Shown one piece after another: positions 54,354-61,239 of a DNA stretch of 64,000 nucleotides. Under the pieces are notes generated by a model. That model was given only the letters and a program-made list of their open reading frames with translations. It was not told the DNA's origin and ran no database searches. The stretch is from NCBI GenBank assembly GCA_964599875.1, contig CAZRHE010000009.1, forward strand, positions 1 through 64,000, given 5' to 3'. Made by a program: the position numbers and the translations under genes. Position 1 is the stretch's first letter, and every line of letters starts with the position of its first letter. This stretch comes from RGIG4097 sp964599875 (lineage in GTDB: Bacteria > Bacillota > Clostridia > Christensenellales > CAG-917).

Positions 54354-54543
54354 ATCTTTCAATCTCCTCATCTCTTTTTCTTTCACAATCTGCACAGGTA
54401 TATTCATCGCAGTCGTAGCATACTTCACCGCACTCAAACTCTCGGCACTCGTTCACAAGGCAGTCCCGACAAGTACACGGCACTCCGTTCTTTTCGCACT
54501 TTTGAAAGTTCCACTTGTTTCCAGCGTCGTCTATTGTTATCAT
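54346..54543 (-). CDS. Cysteine-rich small phage protein
   Basis: A 65-residue protein with ten or more cysteines, mostly in CxC and CxxC spacings (CTCRDC, CGEVCYDCDEYTCADC). This suggests a zinc- or metal-binding mini-domain, perhaps acting on host transcription or RNA. It overlaps its neighbours at both ends. Function is not known. Confidence 0.6.
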   Translation of the reverse strand: MITIDDAGNKWNFQKCEKNGVPCTCRDCLVNECREFECGEVCYDCDEYTCADCERKRDEEIERYD

Positions 54544-54896
54544 TCCGCTTTCACCTCCTCGATAAGTTTGTAAATTTCGTACTCTGCCACAATAACCACA
54601 TTGTCGTTTGATTGTTTATCTGCGACAATTCTTCTTCTCAACTCTTCCAACACCTCGATTTTCGCTTGCTTGTAGCCTTGCTTGCGTTCTTCGGCATAGC
54701 ACTCATTCCACATTTCCAACGCTTGATTGTCGGCTTTCAAACGCTCGATTTCAGCCTCTTGCTCGGTAATGAGGTCGAGGGCTTTTTCGCTTAACGCCAT
54801 TGAGCAACTCCCGATATAATTATGCCAAGCACATTGGCTACAATTATTGTGATTTCTGCAAAATTTCAGCATTTTAATAATCTCGTCTTTCGTCAT
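54540..54896 (-). CDS. Unidentified phage protein with cysteine cluster and coiled coil
   Basis: A 118-residue protein starting MTKDEIIKMLKFCRNH, followed by CSQC and SC cysteines, then a coiled coil from about residue 45 (QEAEIERLKADNQALE). GGAG lies upstream. It overlaps both neighbours by 4 nt. Similar small proteins are common in phages of Clostridia, with unknown role. Confidence 0.6.
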   Translation of the reverse strand: MTKDEIIKMLKFCRNHNNCSQCAWHNYIGSCSMALSEKALDLITEQEAEIERLKADNQALEMWNECYAEERKQGYKQAKIEVLEELRRRIVADKQSNDNVVIVAEYEIYKLIEEVKAE

Positions 54897-55201
54897 TCTC
54901 CTATTTCCCCCTCTACGTCTACGTATTCGATTTCGTCCCCGTTGTGTTGTACGCCCACGAGATACGCTTTTCCGTCCGCTATCATCAGATAGTCGCTCAC
55001 TTCGCAATCGAGCCACGGAACGTCTTCGGTCGAAAGAAGTATAAGTTCCACGCTCTCTGCGCTCGTATCGAGGTCTCGGAGTGCCAGCGCTATCACTTGC
55101 TCTTCAAACGCGCTCCTCTCGTCGTCCGTCTTGTTGCACGCTACGAACGTACACACCGCTATAATTGCCACCATAATCATCATCAAGATTTTTGCTCTCA
55201 T
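54893..55201 (-). CDS. Phage-encoded lipoprotein
   Basis: A 102-residue protein with a lipoprotein signal peptide: MRAKILMMIMVAIIAVC core then a lipobox FVAC with Cys near residue 22, followed by an acidic mature domain. It should be exported and anchored on the outer face of the membrane. GGAGG lies 11 nt before the chosen ATG (55201); the longer reading at 55318 lacks the signal. Phage lipoproteins often block DNA entry of competing phages, but most are expressed from the lysogen, whereas this one is in the early lytic operon. Confidence 0.7.
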   Translation of the reverse strand: MRAKILMMIMVAIIAVCTFVACNKTDDERSAFEEQVIALALRDLDTSAESVELILLSTEDVPWLDCEVSDYLMIADGKAYLVGVQHNGDEIEYVDVEGEIGE

Positions 55202-55854
55202 GCCACTTTGCCCTCCTTTGTTATTTTCTTTATTTTCCTGTTGACGTACGCCAACCAGTTTCCGTATACAAAATCCCTCACTTCTTGAGGCGGATTCGAA
55301 TCGCTGTCCCCGTAACATTGCAACACCTTCTTTTTGCTCGGCGAATATTCCACGGTTACGAACGGTTCGTCCGGATTGCTCTTCGTCCGAATGAAGAAGA
55401 TGAGCGTTTCTTCACGGGCGAATTTTTGGTCGTAATTCATGCGCCCTACGCAATGGTGCAAGATTTCGCCCTCTCTCACAAGGTCATCAGGAGTTCTTGC
55501 TATAACCGCGACGTAATCGGATTGTCTGTTATACTGCAATCCCATATACTTCTCGGACACTTCCTCGAACTTGTCCCACAACTCTTTACGCTCCTTCTCT
55601 GCGTTCTGCGCCTTTGCCGTATGGTATTCGTCTATCCTGACGTCGTGCCAATACTTGAAGTCTGCGGGGAACCTGTTCTTCGTGTCGGTCATATCCAGTC
55701 CGAGATATATGCACGCTTGACGATAGTCTCTATACTCCGCAAAACTCGTCCCTTGCTTTGCGATATACTCTCCCTCGCGCTTGAGTTCGGCTTCTTGTCG
55801 TTTCCACTCACCGCGTTTAAATTCCTTTATGCGTTGTTTCTCCAGTTCGTTCAT
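55198..55854 (-). CDS. PcfJ-like protein, C-terminal part
   Basis: A 218-residue protein whose C-terminal half matches the PcfJ-like family: VREGEILHHCVGRMNYDQKFA near residue 130, then LIFFIRTKSNPDEPFVTVEY and a VLQCYGDSDSNPP block. Larger PcfJ proteins have an additional N-terminal part, so this is a short version. PcfJ's molecular role is not settled; it is named from conjugative plasmid pCF10. PcfK is encoded nearby upstream. Confidence 0.75.
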   Translation of the reverse strand: MNELEKQRIKEFKRGEWKRQEAELKREGEYIAKQGTSFAEYRDYRQACIYLGLDMTDTKNRFPADFKYWHDVRIDEYHTAKAQNAEKERKELWDKFEEVSEKYMGLQYNRQSDYVAVIARTPDDLVREGEILHHCVGRMNYDQKFAREETLIFFIRTKSNPDEPFVTVEYSPSKKKVLQCYGDSDSNPPQEVRDFVYGNWLAYVNRKIKKITKEGKVA

Positions 55855-55993
55855 CTCTTTTGCCGTGTCGTATGAGATTCCCTTTCGGGCAGTTATAGTA
55901 AGCGTAGTAACGAACGCTGTTTATCCCGATGCGCGTCTTTTCCAGTTCCTCGATTGCTTTCACGACGTCGCGTGGCACTCTCTTAACCTTCAT
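55817..55993 (-). CDS. Small basic phage protein
   Basis: A 58-residue basic protein starting MKVKRVPRDVVKAIEEL, ending in a stretch SVRYYAYYNCPKGNLIRH-like. GGAGG is 8 nt upstream. It overlaps PcfK (11 nt) and the PcfJ-like gene (38 nt). No family is recognised. The large overlap means either its stop or the PcfJ start could be elsewhere. Confidence 0.45.
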   Translation of the reverse strand: MKVKRVPRDVVKAIEELEKTRIGINSVRYYAYYNCPKGNLIRHGKRDERTGETTHKGI

Positions 55994-56363
55994 CGTCCAT
56001 TCCTCCGAGCATATCGAACAGCGAGATTTGTCTGTCGTCTTGTTTCTTCGGTGCGGGTTTCTTCTCGGGTTTCGGCGCCGCTTGAATCGGTTTCGGTTCC
56101 GTTTTCTTCTTCTCGGGCTTGACCTCGATTTCGTCTTCCTCAAAAAAGTGCACCGCCCAACCGTATACGACTTTGTCTTCTATCATCGCGCATCCGTTCT
56201 CTTGTTGCGCTCTCGCTTGCGCCGTGATATATCTCCAACAATCGTCCAACGTCTTATTCCCGCCGTTTATCTTTTCCACAAGTGCGTCCGATGCGTTTTC
56301 TTGCAGATACTCAAGCACCATGCTTTGATATTTGTTCCCTGCCTCGAGTTTTAATTCGCTCAT
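55983..56363 (-). CDS. PcfK-like protein with clamp-binding-like tail
   Basis: A 126-residue PcfK-like protein. The folded part (about 1-80) has NGGNKTLDDCWRYITAQAR and VVYGWAVHFFEED. A Lys/Pro-rich linker follows, and the C-terminus holds QISLFDM, which fits the beta sliding clamp-binding pattern QL[SD]LF. This suggests recruitment to the replication fork. PcfJ is encoded just downstream. Function of the family is unknown. Confidence 0.75.
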   Translation of the reverse strand: MSELKLEAGNKYQSMVLEYLQENASDALVEKINGGNKTLDDCWRYITAQARAQQENGCAMIEDKVVYGWAVHFFEEDEIEVKPEKKKTEPKPIQAAPKPEKKPAPKKQDDRQISLFDMLGGMDDEG

Positions 56364-56378
56364 AACTTCCTCTCCTTT

Positions 56379-56582
56379 CTATTTTGTCAAGCGCTCTATG
56401 CCTTTTGCTTTCAGCCTCATGCGCTCCAATCCTGCTTTGTCGTCCGGATAAACCGTCCCGACCCTTTCCCTTCCGTACTTCGCTACGGCTTGAACCCAAA
56501 CGTGGTCTTTGCTCTGTCCGTATTGCTCTACGTATCCGTACTTTCCGTCTTCTCCGCGGATGGTCAGAAGATACTTTCTCAT
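56379..56582 (-). CDS. Small unidentified phage protein
   Basis: A 67-residue basic protein beginning MRKYLLTIRGEDGKYGYVEQYG, with mixed strand-helix character. It overlaps the preceding DUF6291-type gene by 4 nt and is followed by PcfK after 15 bp. No family is recognised. Confidence 0.55.
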   Translation of the reverse strand: MRKYLLTIRGEDGKYGYVEQYGQSKDHVWVQAVAKYGRERVGTVYPDDKAGLERMRLKAKGIERLTK

Positions 56583-57256
56583 ATGTCCACCTCGTCGAAA
56601 TTATCTACGTCCGGTCTTATCGTCACGGTATCACGCTCTACGTATCCGTGGTCTGGCTTATCTCGCCGCGCCCACGTTCGCACGGCGGCTTTCCAGTCCC
56701 GCATCTTGTTCTTGCCGACGAACCAACCCTTCGATTCGTAAAAGTCTATAAAGTGTTGCGCATTCACTTGCACGAGTCCCGTCTCCGTGATATACTTTTG
56801 AACGTCTTCAAGTGAGGGCGGATGAAAAGCGGTGGCTTTTCTCTCTGGAACTCTCTCTTTATATACATTTACATTATCATTTACATTTTCATTTTCATTA
56901 GGTTTCGGTTCGGTTACGGTTAGGTTATCGTTCGGTTTTATTTCGGTTTCTTTTAGGTTTTCATTAGGTTTTTGTTCGGTTTCGTTTAGGTTATTTTCCG
57001 CACCCTCACTCTTCGGCGGACGTCCGCCTTTGCACCCGTTTTCGTACTTCGTACGATTTGCCACAAGTTGAGGTCTGATGAGCGAAAAGACCGCAAACTC
57101 CACTCCCTCTAACTCCACTTCGATATTTTCAAACGCGAACTTGAATATCGCGTCGTATATGTGCGCTTGGTTTTCCGCGGGCAATACGCTTATCGCCTCG
57201 TAAAACGAGCCGTAGAATACAAAACTGTTGCACGTTAACGTTTTTCTTGCTGCCAT
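56579..57256 (-). CDS. DUF6291-type phage replication-associated protein
   Basis: A 225-residue protein. The N-terminal part CNSFVFYGSFYEAISVLP with FSLIRPQLVANRTKYENGCKGGRPPK fits the DUF6291 phage family. A flexible region of three 11-residue repeats (N-L-x-x-T-E-x-K-P-N-[ED]) follows, then a C-terminal helical part with SLEDVQKYITETGLVQVNAQ and a KNKMRDWKAAVRTWARRD block as in DnaD/replisome-organiser tails. The layout suggests a replication initiator with its origin inside the gene. Start at 57256 (GGAAGAGG upstream); the in-frame ATG at 57262 is possible. Confidence 0.6.
   Translation of the reverse strand: MAARKTLTCNSFVFYGSFYEAISVLPAENQAHIYDAIFKFAFENIEVELEGVEFAVFSLIRPQLVANRTKYENGCKGGRPPKSEGAENNLNETEQKPNENLKETEIKPNDNLTVTEPKPNENENVNDNVNVYKERVPERKATAFHPPSLEDVQKYITETGLVQVNAQHFIDFYESKGWFVGKNKMRDWKAAVRTWARRDKPDHGYVERDTVTIRPDVDNFDEVDI
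56894..56992 (-). repeat. Three 33-bp in-gene tandem repeats, iteron candidates
   Basis: Exactly spaced units at 56992-56960, 56959-56927 and 56926-56894 (minus strand), each opening with AACCTAA and containing ACCGAA. They encode 11-residue repeats in the linker of the DUF6291-type protein. An AT-rich run of ATG/AAT triplets adjoins them at 56857-56893. Confidence 0.7.
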
Positions 57257-57258
57257 AA

Positions 57259-57603
57259 TCATCCTCTTCCTGTCATCTTCATACATTTGTCGTAGAACGC
57301 GATGAGTTGCTTTCTGCGCGCATCGAGTTCGTCTATTCTGCTGTCTATCTCTTGCCACGAGTGAACTACTTCTTCAAGGTCGTCCGTCGTCATAGCAAGT
57401 TTGTATCCTCTGTTGTCGGACGTCGCTATTATCGGTTTCTTCTTCGAGAGCGTGGACATTACGTCCCTCACGGAGCGTTCGCTCTTTATGTTGAGTTCTT
57501 CCGCAAGTTGCTCTTTGGTGAAGTATCCGCCGCGTCGTAAGACCAAGTACATTCTGTTCACCTTGTCTTTCATCCCTTCCGTCACGGGTTTTTCAATTCT
57601 CAT
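57259..57603 (-). CDS. Winged-helix DNA-binding protein
   Basis: A 114-residue protein with a winged-helix fold in its first 75 residues: MYLVLRRGGYFTKEQLAEELNIKSERSVRDVMSTL, then a wing and a C-terminal helical coil. Likely a regulator or replication accessory. It overlaps GIY-YIG by 4 nt and reaches within 2 nt of the DUF6291-type start. Confidence 0.65.
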   Translation of the reverse strand: MRIEKPVTEGMKDKVNRMYLVLRRGGYFTKEQLAEELNIKSERSVRDVMSTLSKKKPIIATSDNRGYKLAMTTDDLEEVVHSWQEIDSRIDELDARRKQLIAFYDKCMKMTGRG

Positions 57604-58172
57604 TCGTCCACCCCCTTTAGAAGTTCTTTGAACTCCGCAAGTTTACGTTCTTTAATCTTGTTGACGTCCCCTTTGACAACAACGTCAAGGTACTTATCAA
57701 AAAAGATTGCTATCTTCTTGAGGGTTTTCTTCTCCCCTTGCTCAACGCCGTCATAGTAGCCTTTAGGCGGCTTGCTATTGTCCAGTCCGCTCTTCCCCTC
57801 GTCCTGTCCGCCGAGAGTTTTGTTGCGGAGTTGATATCCCCAATTCGCATATGACGCAATCCACGCTCTCTCCGCGGCGTCAAGGTGTTCTTCGGGGACG
57901 AGAATGATTTGGGCGAGTGCCCAGCCCGTCGGGTTGTGAGGACTCCAAAGACCATGCTTTTTAATGCTCAAATCTATGTGCTGATACCCCATGAGGTGCT
58001 GTGCCAATCTCGTGAAGATATGGACCGCTTGTCCCACGTAAGCGTACTTTATCCCCTCTTCTTCGCGGGTTAAAACGTAGATTCCGCTATTATCCGTGAT
58101 TTCACCGAACGCCTCGGTTAATCTCTTTTTCGCTACGTATTCACGTCTTATATACTCGTTATAATTACTCAT
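57600..58172 (-). CDS. GIY-YIG nuclease domain protein
   Basis: A 190-residue protein with an N-terminal GIY-YIG nuclease module: GIYVLTREEEGIKYAYVGQA near residue 30, a His region (RLAQHLMGYQH) and a catalytic-type glutamate region (LDAAERAWIASY) near residue 100. A basic C-terminal helical tail follows. In phages such enzymes act in recombination, homing or host DNA attack; which applies here cannot be told. It overlaps neighbours by 4 and 8 nt. Confidence 0.8.
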   Translation of the reverse strand: MSNYNEYIRREYVAKKRLTEAFGEITDNSGIYVLTREEEGIKYAYVGQAVHIFTRLAQHLMGYQHIDLSIKKHGLWSPHNPTGWALAQIILVPEEHLDAAERAWIASYANWGYQLRNKTLGGQDEGKSGLDNSKPPKGYYDGVEQGEKKTLKKIAIFFDKYLDVVVKGDVNKIKERKLAEFKELLKGVDE

Positions 58173-58686
58173 CCGTTCTCTCCCATAAGTCGAGTAGACT
58201 TGCTATCTCGTTCGGTGTTCTCGTCTCGATTCCGAGTTCCTTTGCCTCCCATACGGTGCCGTCTATGAGCCTTGCCATTTCCGCCTTATCCAGCGTGTGC
58301 GTGGGCTTGAATATGTACCAATCGTTGCACGGTTTCCTCGTGTCCTTGCTCTCCCCGATAAGCCTTGAATACGTGTATATCTCTTCGAGGTTTGCGTCTG
58401 CGGGAATCCTCGCAACGAACGACACGGTGCCGTAATCGCATACAAGATTCTTCTTTACCTCGTCTATGCCCTTTTGCATCACCTCGGCTATCTTCGCGAC
58501 AAGAACGTGGAAGTATGCATTGGCGTTAAGACTACGTTTTTCTCTGAATCTCTTTGCCGTGATAGTGAGGTCTTGTTCGGGTCCGAGGGCGCGGAGATTG
58601 TCTATCTCCGCTTTGTCCGTAGTCCCGAACGTTACCTCGTATGCTCCGCTATCCGTAGTGAGCGCTCTCAAAAATCGTCCTTTCAT
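58165..58686 (-). CDS. Putative NinB/Orf-like recombination protein
   Basis: A 173-residue protein with KRFREKRSLNANAYFHVLVAKIAE near residue 45, resembling the conserved helix of the NinB/Orf recombination-mediator family, and an ARLIDGTVWEAKELGIET segment near the end. It sits right after a Rad52/22 annealing protein. The family assignment is by motif and context. Confidence 0.5.
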   Translation of the reverse strand: MKGRFLRALTTDSGAYEVTFGTTDKAEIDNLRALGPEQDLTITAKRFREKRSLNANAYFHVLVAKIAEVMQKGIDEVKKNLVCDYGTVSFVARIPADANLEEIYTYSRLIGESKDTRKPCNDWYIFKPTHTLDKAEMARLIDGTVWEAKELGIETRTPNEIASLLDLWERTDE

Positions 58687-58689
58687 CGT

Positions 58690-59457
58690 TTACTCCCACG
58701 GGAGAGGCTCGTCATCCGATAACACGGATTCCCTCTCCAAATAAGCCTTGCATACGTTCTTGATATGATTGTTGTATCCTTTCTCGATATACCACTCTAT
58801 ATACTCGAACGGCGTATCTTTGAGATGCTTGCCCTCGTGCTTGCCCTGCGCCCACGTAAACTCCGCTATTTCTTCGTTCGTGATAGTCTCAAGGCTCTGC
58901 TCTTTCGTTTGTGCGGACTGTTGTTTAGGCTGTTGCGCTTGTGCCTTTTTAGGAACGCCCTTGCCTTTTGAAAAGAGGATGCCTGCGCTCGATTCGATGA
59001 CGAGATAGGTGATTTCGCGATTTGCGTTATACTCGATTCCCGTGACGCGTACGTCTTTGACGTCCGGCACGAACTTATTCCCTTTCTTCGCGACATGCCC
59101 GCTTACGTAGATGAACGGTGCCGTATAGAGTTCTCGTCCGATGCCCCAATTGAAACACGCTCTCTTGAAAGAATCCGACGCCTCGCCTTTCTCTTTCTCG
59201 GTATTGCTCTCTGTGCCGCAGTCCCACTTTGTGACCCATTGATTTTTGGTGCTATCCCAAATGGATACTCCGCAATAAAGGTTGCCTTTGATTTCCTTAT
59301 GGTCTCTTTGCCAATTGTCCGCGCCGACGACCTCGTCCAAGAGGTTCATATCCACGCGAGCGTCTTTGTAAAGCAGAAGGGTGAATCCGTTCTCATTGAT
59401 AGTACCGACGCGGCAATCTATCTCTTCTGCGTAAAGCGTTCTAAAATCGTATTTCAT
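58690..59457 (-). CDS. Rad52/22 family single-strand annealing protein
   Basis: A 255-residue recombinase mediating annealing of single strands. The fold region spans about 1-140: NLLDEVVGADNWQRDHKEI, VSIWDSTKNQWVTKWDCGTES and a SDSFKRACFNWGIGRELYTAPFIY block typical of phage Rad52/22 proteins. A Gln-rich linker and a C-terminal segment (WAQGKHEGKHLKDTPFEYIEW) follow. It is part of the early recombination cassette. Confidence 0.8.
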   Translation of the reverse strand: MKYDFRTLYAEEIDCRVGTINENGFTLLLYKDARVDMNLLDEVVGADNWQRDHKEIKGNLYCGVSIWDSTKNQWVTKWDCGTESNTEKEKGEASDSFKRACFNWGIGRELYTAPFIYVSGHVAKKGNKFVPDVKDVRVTGIEYNANREITYLVIESSAGILFSKGKGVPKKAQAQQPKQQSAQTKEQSLETITNEEIAEFTWAQGKHEGKHLKDTPFEYIEWYIEKGYNNHIKNVCKAYLERESVLSDDEPLPWE

Positions 59458-59470
59458 AATTTCCTCTCCC

Positions 59471-59938
59471 TTATTTGATTTGCACGTTGAAGTTCTCTTT
59501 GAGTTCCGCGCCCTTGACGGCTACGCCCTGTTTGAGCGCCTCTCCGATAGCCTTCTTATCTACCTTGACCACTACTTCCTTATTGAGATACTTCTTCGGG
59601 ATGATTCCCTCGTCCGTTATCTCGACGGCGGTGGAGCGACGGAAACTGACCTTTGCTCTTGCGCTCTCGAACGGAACGTTGTTAAGTGCGTTCCCGAGAT
59701 ACTTCTTAAGTTGCTCTACCTTGTTTTCCTTTGCCTTCCGACGTTCCGCAAGGCTCTGTTCCTCTTCCTTGAGTGCTTTGATATCCGCATTGAGATTCTT
59801 TATAAAGCACGCGACGTTCTCGATTTTGACGTCTCTCTCGACTTGAAGTGCCTCGAGTTTGTCTGCGTCCAAAATCTCTCCGGTCTCAAAATCTATACAT
59901 TCTTCGATTAGTCTGTCTATCTCATAAATGCTTGCCAT
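59471..59938 (-). CDS. Siphovirus Gp157 family protein
   Basis: A 155-residue protein of the Gp157 family: ASIYEIDRLIEECIDFETGEIL at the N-terminus, then LEALQVERDVKIENVACFIKNL and coiled coil. A basic C-terminal domain includes GIIPKKYL. The family was named from a streptococcal phage where it was linked to phage resistance; in most phages it lies beside annealing proteins, as here. Confidence 0.88.
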   Translation of the reverse strand: MASIYEIDRLIEECIDFETGEILDADKLEALQVERDVKIENVACFIKNLNADIKALKEEEQSLAERRKAKENKVEQLKKYLGNALNNVPFESARAKVSFRRSTAVEITDEGIIPKKYLNKEVVVKVDKKAIGEALKQGVAVKGAELKENFNVQIK

Positions 59939-60277
59939 TTATCTCTCCTCCCTATATCCGCAAGACGAGCATACCTTTTCAATGCACGCGCTTTCTATTA
60001 CGTACGTGTCTCCATACGGGACAACGTTCTCGCACGCCTCGTCTTCAAGGTCTGCGCCACACTCCGGGCATATCCCTTGCACGACAAGTTCTCGACGAAA
60101 GGAATCTCTCTCCCCCTCCAACGCGTCTGCGAGCGCTTCGGGATTATTCCTCACCGCGTGAATGAGTGCATTGAGTTCATTGAGCAACTCAAACATATCT
60201 GCGGGTAGTGCGTTGTCCACTTCGTTCTCTATAAGGTACATTGCCTCTTTGACGTCTTCTTTCATTTCTCCTCTCAT
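59939..60277 (-). CDS. Zinc-ribbon phage protein
   Basis: A 112-residue protein with an acidic helical N-terminus and a C-terminal zinc ribbon: CPECGADLEDEAC then CSSCGYR at the end. It abuts the Gp157 gene. GAGGTG lies 6 nt before the ATG at 60277. Role unknown. Confidence 0.6.
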   Translation of the reverse strand: MRGEMKEDVKEAMYLIENEVDNALPADMFELLNELNALIHAVRNNPEALADALEGERDSFRRELVVQGICPECGADLEDEACENVVPYGDTYVIESACIEKVCSSCGYREER

Positions 60278-60280
60278 GTC

Positions 60281-60505
60281 TCACACCTCGAATACTCTTG
60301 TCCCGCACAGATATGCGGTGTAATAACCGTTATCGTCCATTTCCGCGTCTGCGACGTCGTCTATGCCGTATAGCAACTGAATTGCTCCGCGGTGATAGTC
60401 CAGCACTCTGACGTCCATATCGTCCAAGCGGACTATGCATTTCTCTATCTCGTTCATAAGTCCCACGAGCCTTTTCATCTCACGCACCGCATCTTCGTTT
60501 TTCAT
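60281..60505 (-). CDS. Small unidentified phage early protein
   Basis: A 74-residue acidic helical protein beginning MKNEDAVREMKRLVGL. Overlaps the upstream small gene by 4 nt. GAGAGGAA precedes the ATG. No family recognised. Confidence 0.55.
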   Translation of the reverse strand: MKNEDAVREMKRLVGLMNEIEKCIVRLDDMDVRVLDYHRGAIQLLYGIDDVADAEMDDNGYYTAYLCGTRVFEV

Positions 60506-60633
60506 ATGCTTTCCTCTCTTAACGTCATCAACGCATCGTAGAGCGTAGTGGTTGGGCTGAAGATTGCTTTTTCGAGGAGCACCAACTCCGCGTAAAGAAC
60601 CTTGATTGTTCCGACAAAGAATACGTTTTTCAT
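60502..60633 (-). CDS. Very small phage early protein
   Basis: A 43-residue protein (MKNVFFVGTIKVLYAELVL start) with good ribosome-binding site GGAGAGGAAA. It overlaps both neighbours by 4 nt, which supports its being real. The longer reading at 60729 would cover the upstream gene. Function unknown. Confidence 0.5.
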   Translation of the reverse strand: MKNVFFVGTIKVLYAELVLLEKAIFSPTTTLYDALMTLREESI

Positions 60634-60833
60634 AATTTCCTCTCCAGTTTGTAAAAGTCTAAATAGTCTTGTGTGTGAAGTTTGCCGCGGGCAGTGATTC
60701 TCGGGGATATGCTCATCTTGATATTGCACATGATTTCACTTGCTTTCTTGTTCGTGACCCCCATAAGAATCGCTACGTCCGATACAGACAAAACGTCTTT
60801 TGATAATATTTGCTCTCGTTGGTCGTACGTCAT
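60630..60833 (-). CDS. Excisionase-like helix-turn-helix protein
   Basis: A 67-residue protein. The helix-turn-helix LSVSDVAILMGVTNKKASEIMCNIK is followed by a wing-like ARGKLHTQDYLDFY, resembling MerR-like excisionase folds or small phage regulators. AAGGAGGG precedes the ATG. It lies next to a second repressor-type operator. Confidence 0.55.
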   Translation of the reverse strand: MTYDQREQILSKDVLSVSDVAILMGVTNKKASEIMCNIKMSISPRITARGKLHTQDYLDFYKLERKL

Positions 60834-60847
60834 AATCCCCTCCTTTT

Positions 60848-60861
60848 CCCATTTTTGAGAC
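60848..60861. promoter_or_regulatory. Repressor operator O1
   Basis: CCCATTTTTGAGAC, identical over 14 bp to O2 at 61093-61106, located just after the start site of a second early promoter. Confidence 0.6.
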
Positions 60862-60863
60862 GA

Positions 60864-61070
60864 CTACGCTAAAAAAATAGCCACTACTGTTCTGCTGTTC
60901 AAGTGAAGCATGTTTTTTATAACCTCAACTTGTGACACGGTAAAACTTTTTCCGTCATTATTCAATATTCTGTATATCGTTGACGGAGCCACTCCTATTT
61001 CCCTCGCAAGTTCAGGCACTGAAACGCCTTGCTCTTTCATTTTTCCTAACAACTTATTTGTGTCTACCAT
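60864..61070 (-). CDS. Cro-like regulator
   Basis: A 68-residue HTH protein, MVDTNKLLGKMKEQG then VSVPELAREIGVAPSTIYRILNN, divergently placed from the repressor, so it is the Cro equivalent. I chose the ATG at 61070 (AAGGAG upstream) over a reading at 61097. It is the first gene of the early operon. Confidence 0.7.
   Translation of the reverse strand: MVDTNKLLGKMKEQGVSVPELAREIGVAPSTIYRILNNDGKSFTVSQVEVIKNMLHLNSRTVVAIFLA
60874..60902 (-). promoter_or_regulatory. Second early promoter
   Basis: On the minus strand TTGAAC (60897-60902) and TATTTT (60874-60879) are 17 nt apart inside the 3' end of the Cro-like gene. Operator O1 lies a few bases after the expected start. Confidence 0.5.
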
Positions 61071-61092
61071 ATCATTCTCCTTTTTCATAATT

Positions 61093-61106
61093 CCCATTTT
61101 TGAGAC
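61093..61106. promoter_or_regulatory. Repressor operator O2
   Basis: CCCATTTTTGAGAC, same 14-mer as O1, overlapping the expected start of the early leftward promoter. Confidence 0.65.
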
Positions 61107-61112
61107 AAGTAA

Positions 61113-61141
61113 ATACTATCACATTGAATTTAGGTTGTCAA
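61113..61141 (-). promoter_or_regulatory. Early leftward promoter
   Basis: On the minus strand TTGACA (61136-61141) and TAGTAT (61113-61118) are 17 nt apart. Drives the Cro-like gene and the early operon. Confidence 0.8.
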
Positions 61142-61147
61142 TGGTAT

Positions 61148-61209
61148 TTTCTCAATTTTGAAACTTTTTTTGCTTTTTTGAAAATTTTAGGTTGCAATTT
61201 TGAGAATTG
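61148..61209. promoter_or_regulatory. Further operator-like sites
   Basis: TCTCAATTTTGAAAC (61150-61164) and CAATTTTGAGAATTG (61195-61209) share ATTTTGA with O1/O2; the second overlaps the repressor promoter spacer, as expected for autoregulation. Confidence 0.5.
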
Positions 61210-61220
61210 TTTATTATAAT
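61192..61220 (+). promoter_or_regulatory. Repressor (lysogeny) promoter
   Basis: TTGCAA (61192-61197) and TATAAT (61215-61220) with 17-nt spacing, 19 bp before the repressor start. Confidence 0.8.
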
Positions 61221-61239
61221 CACAATTGAGGTAATAATT

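Noticed and set aside
56894..56992. CRISPR array
   Set aside because: The 33-bp units are contiguous with no spacers and are in-frame protein repeats.
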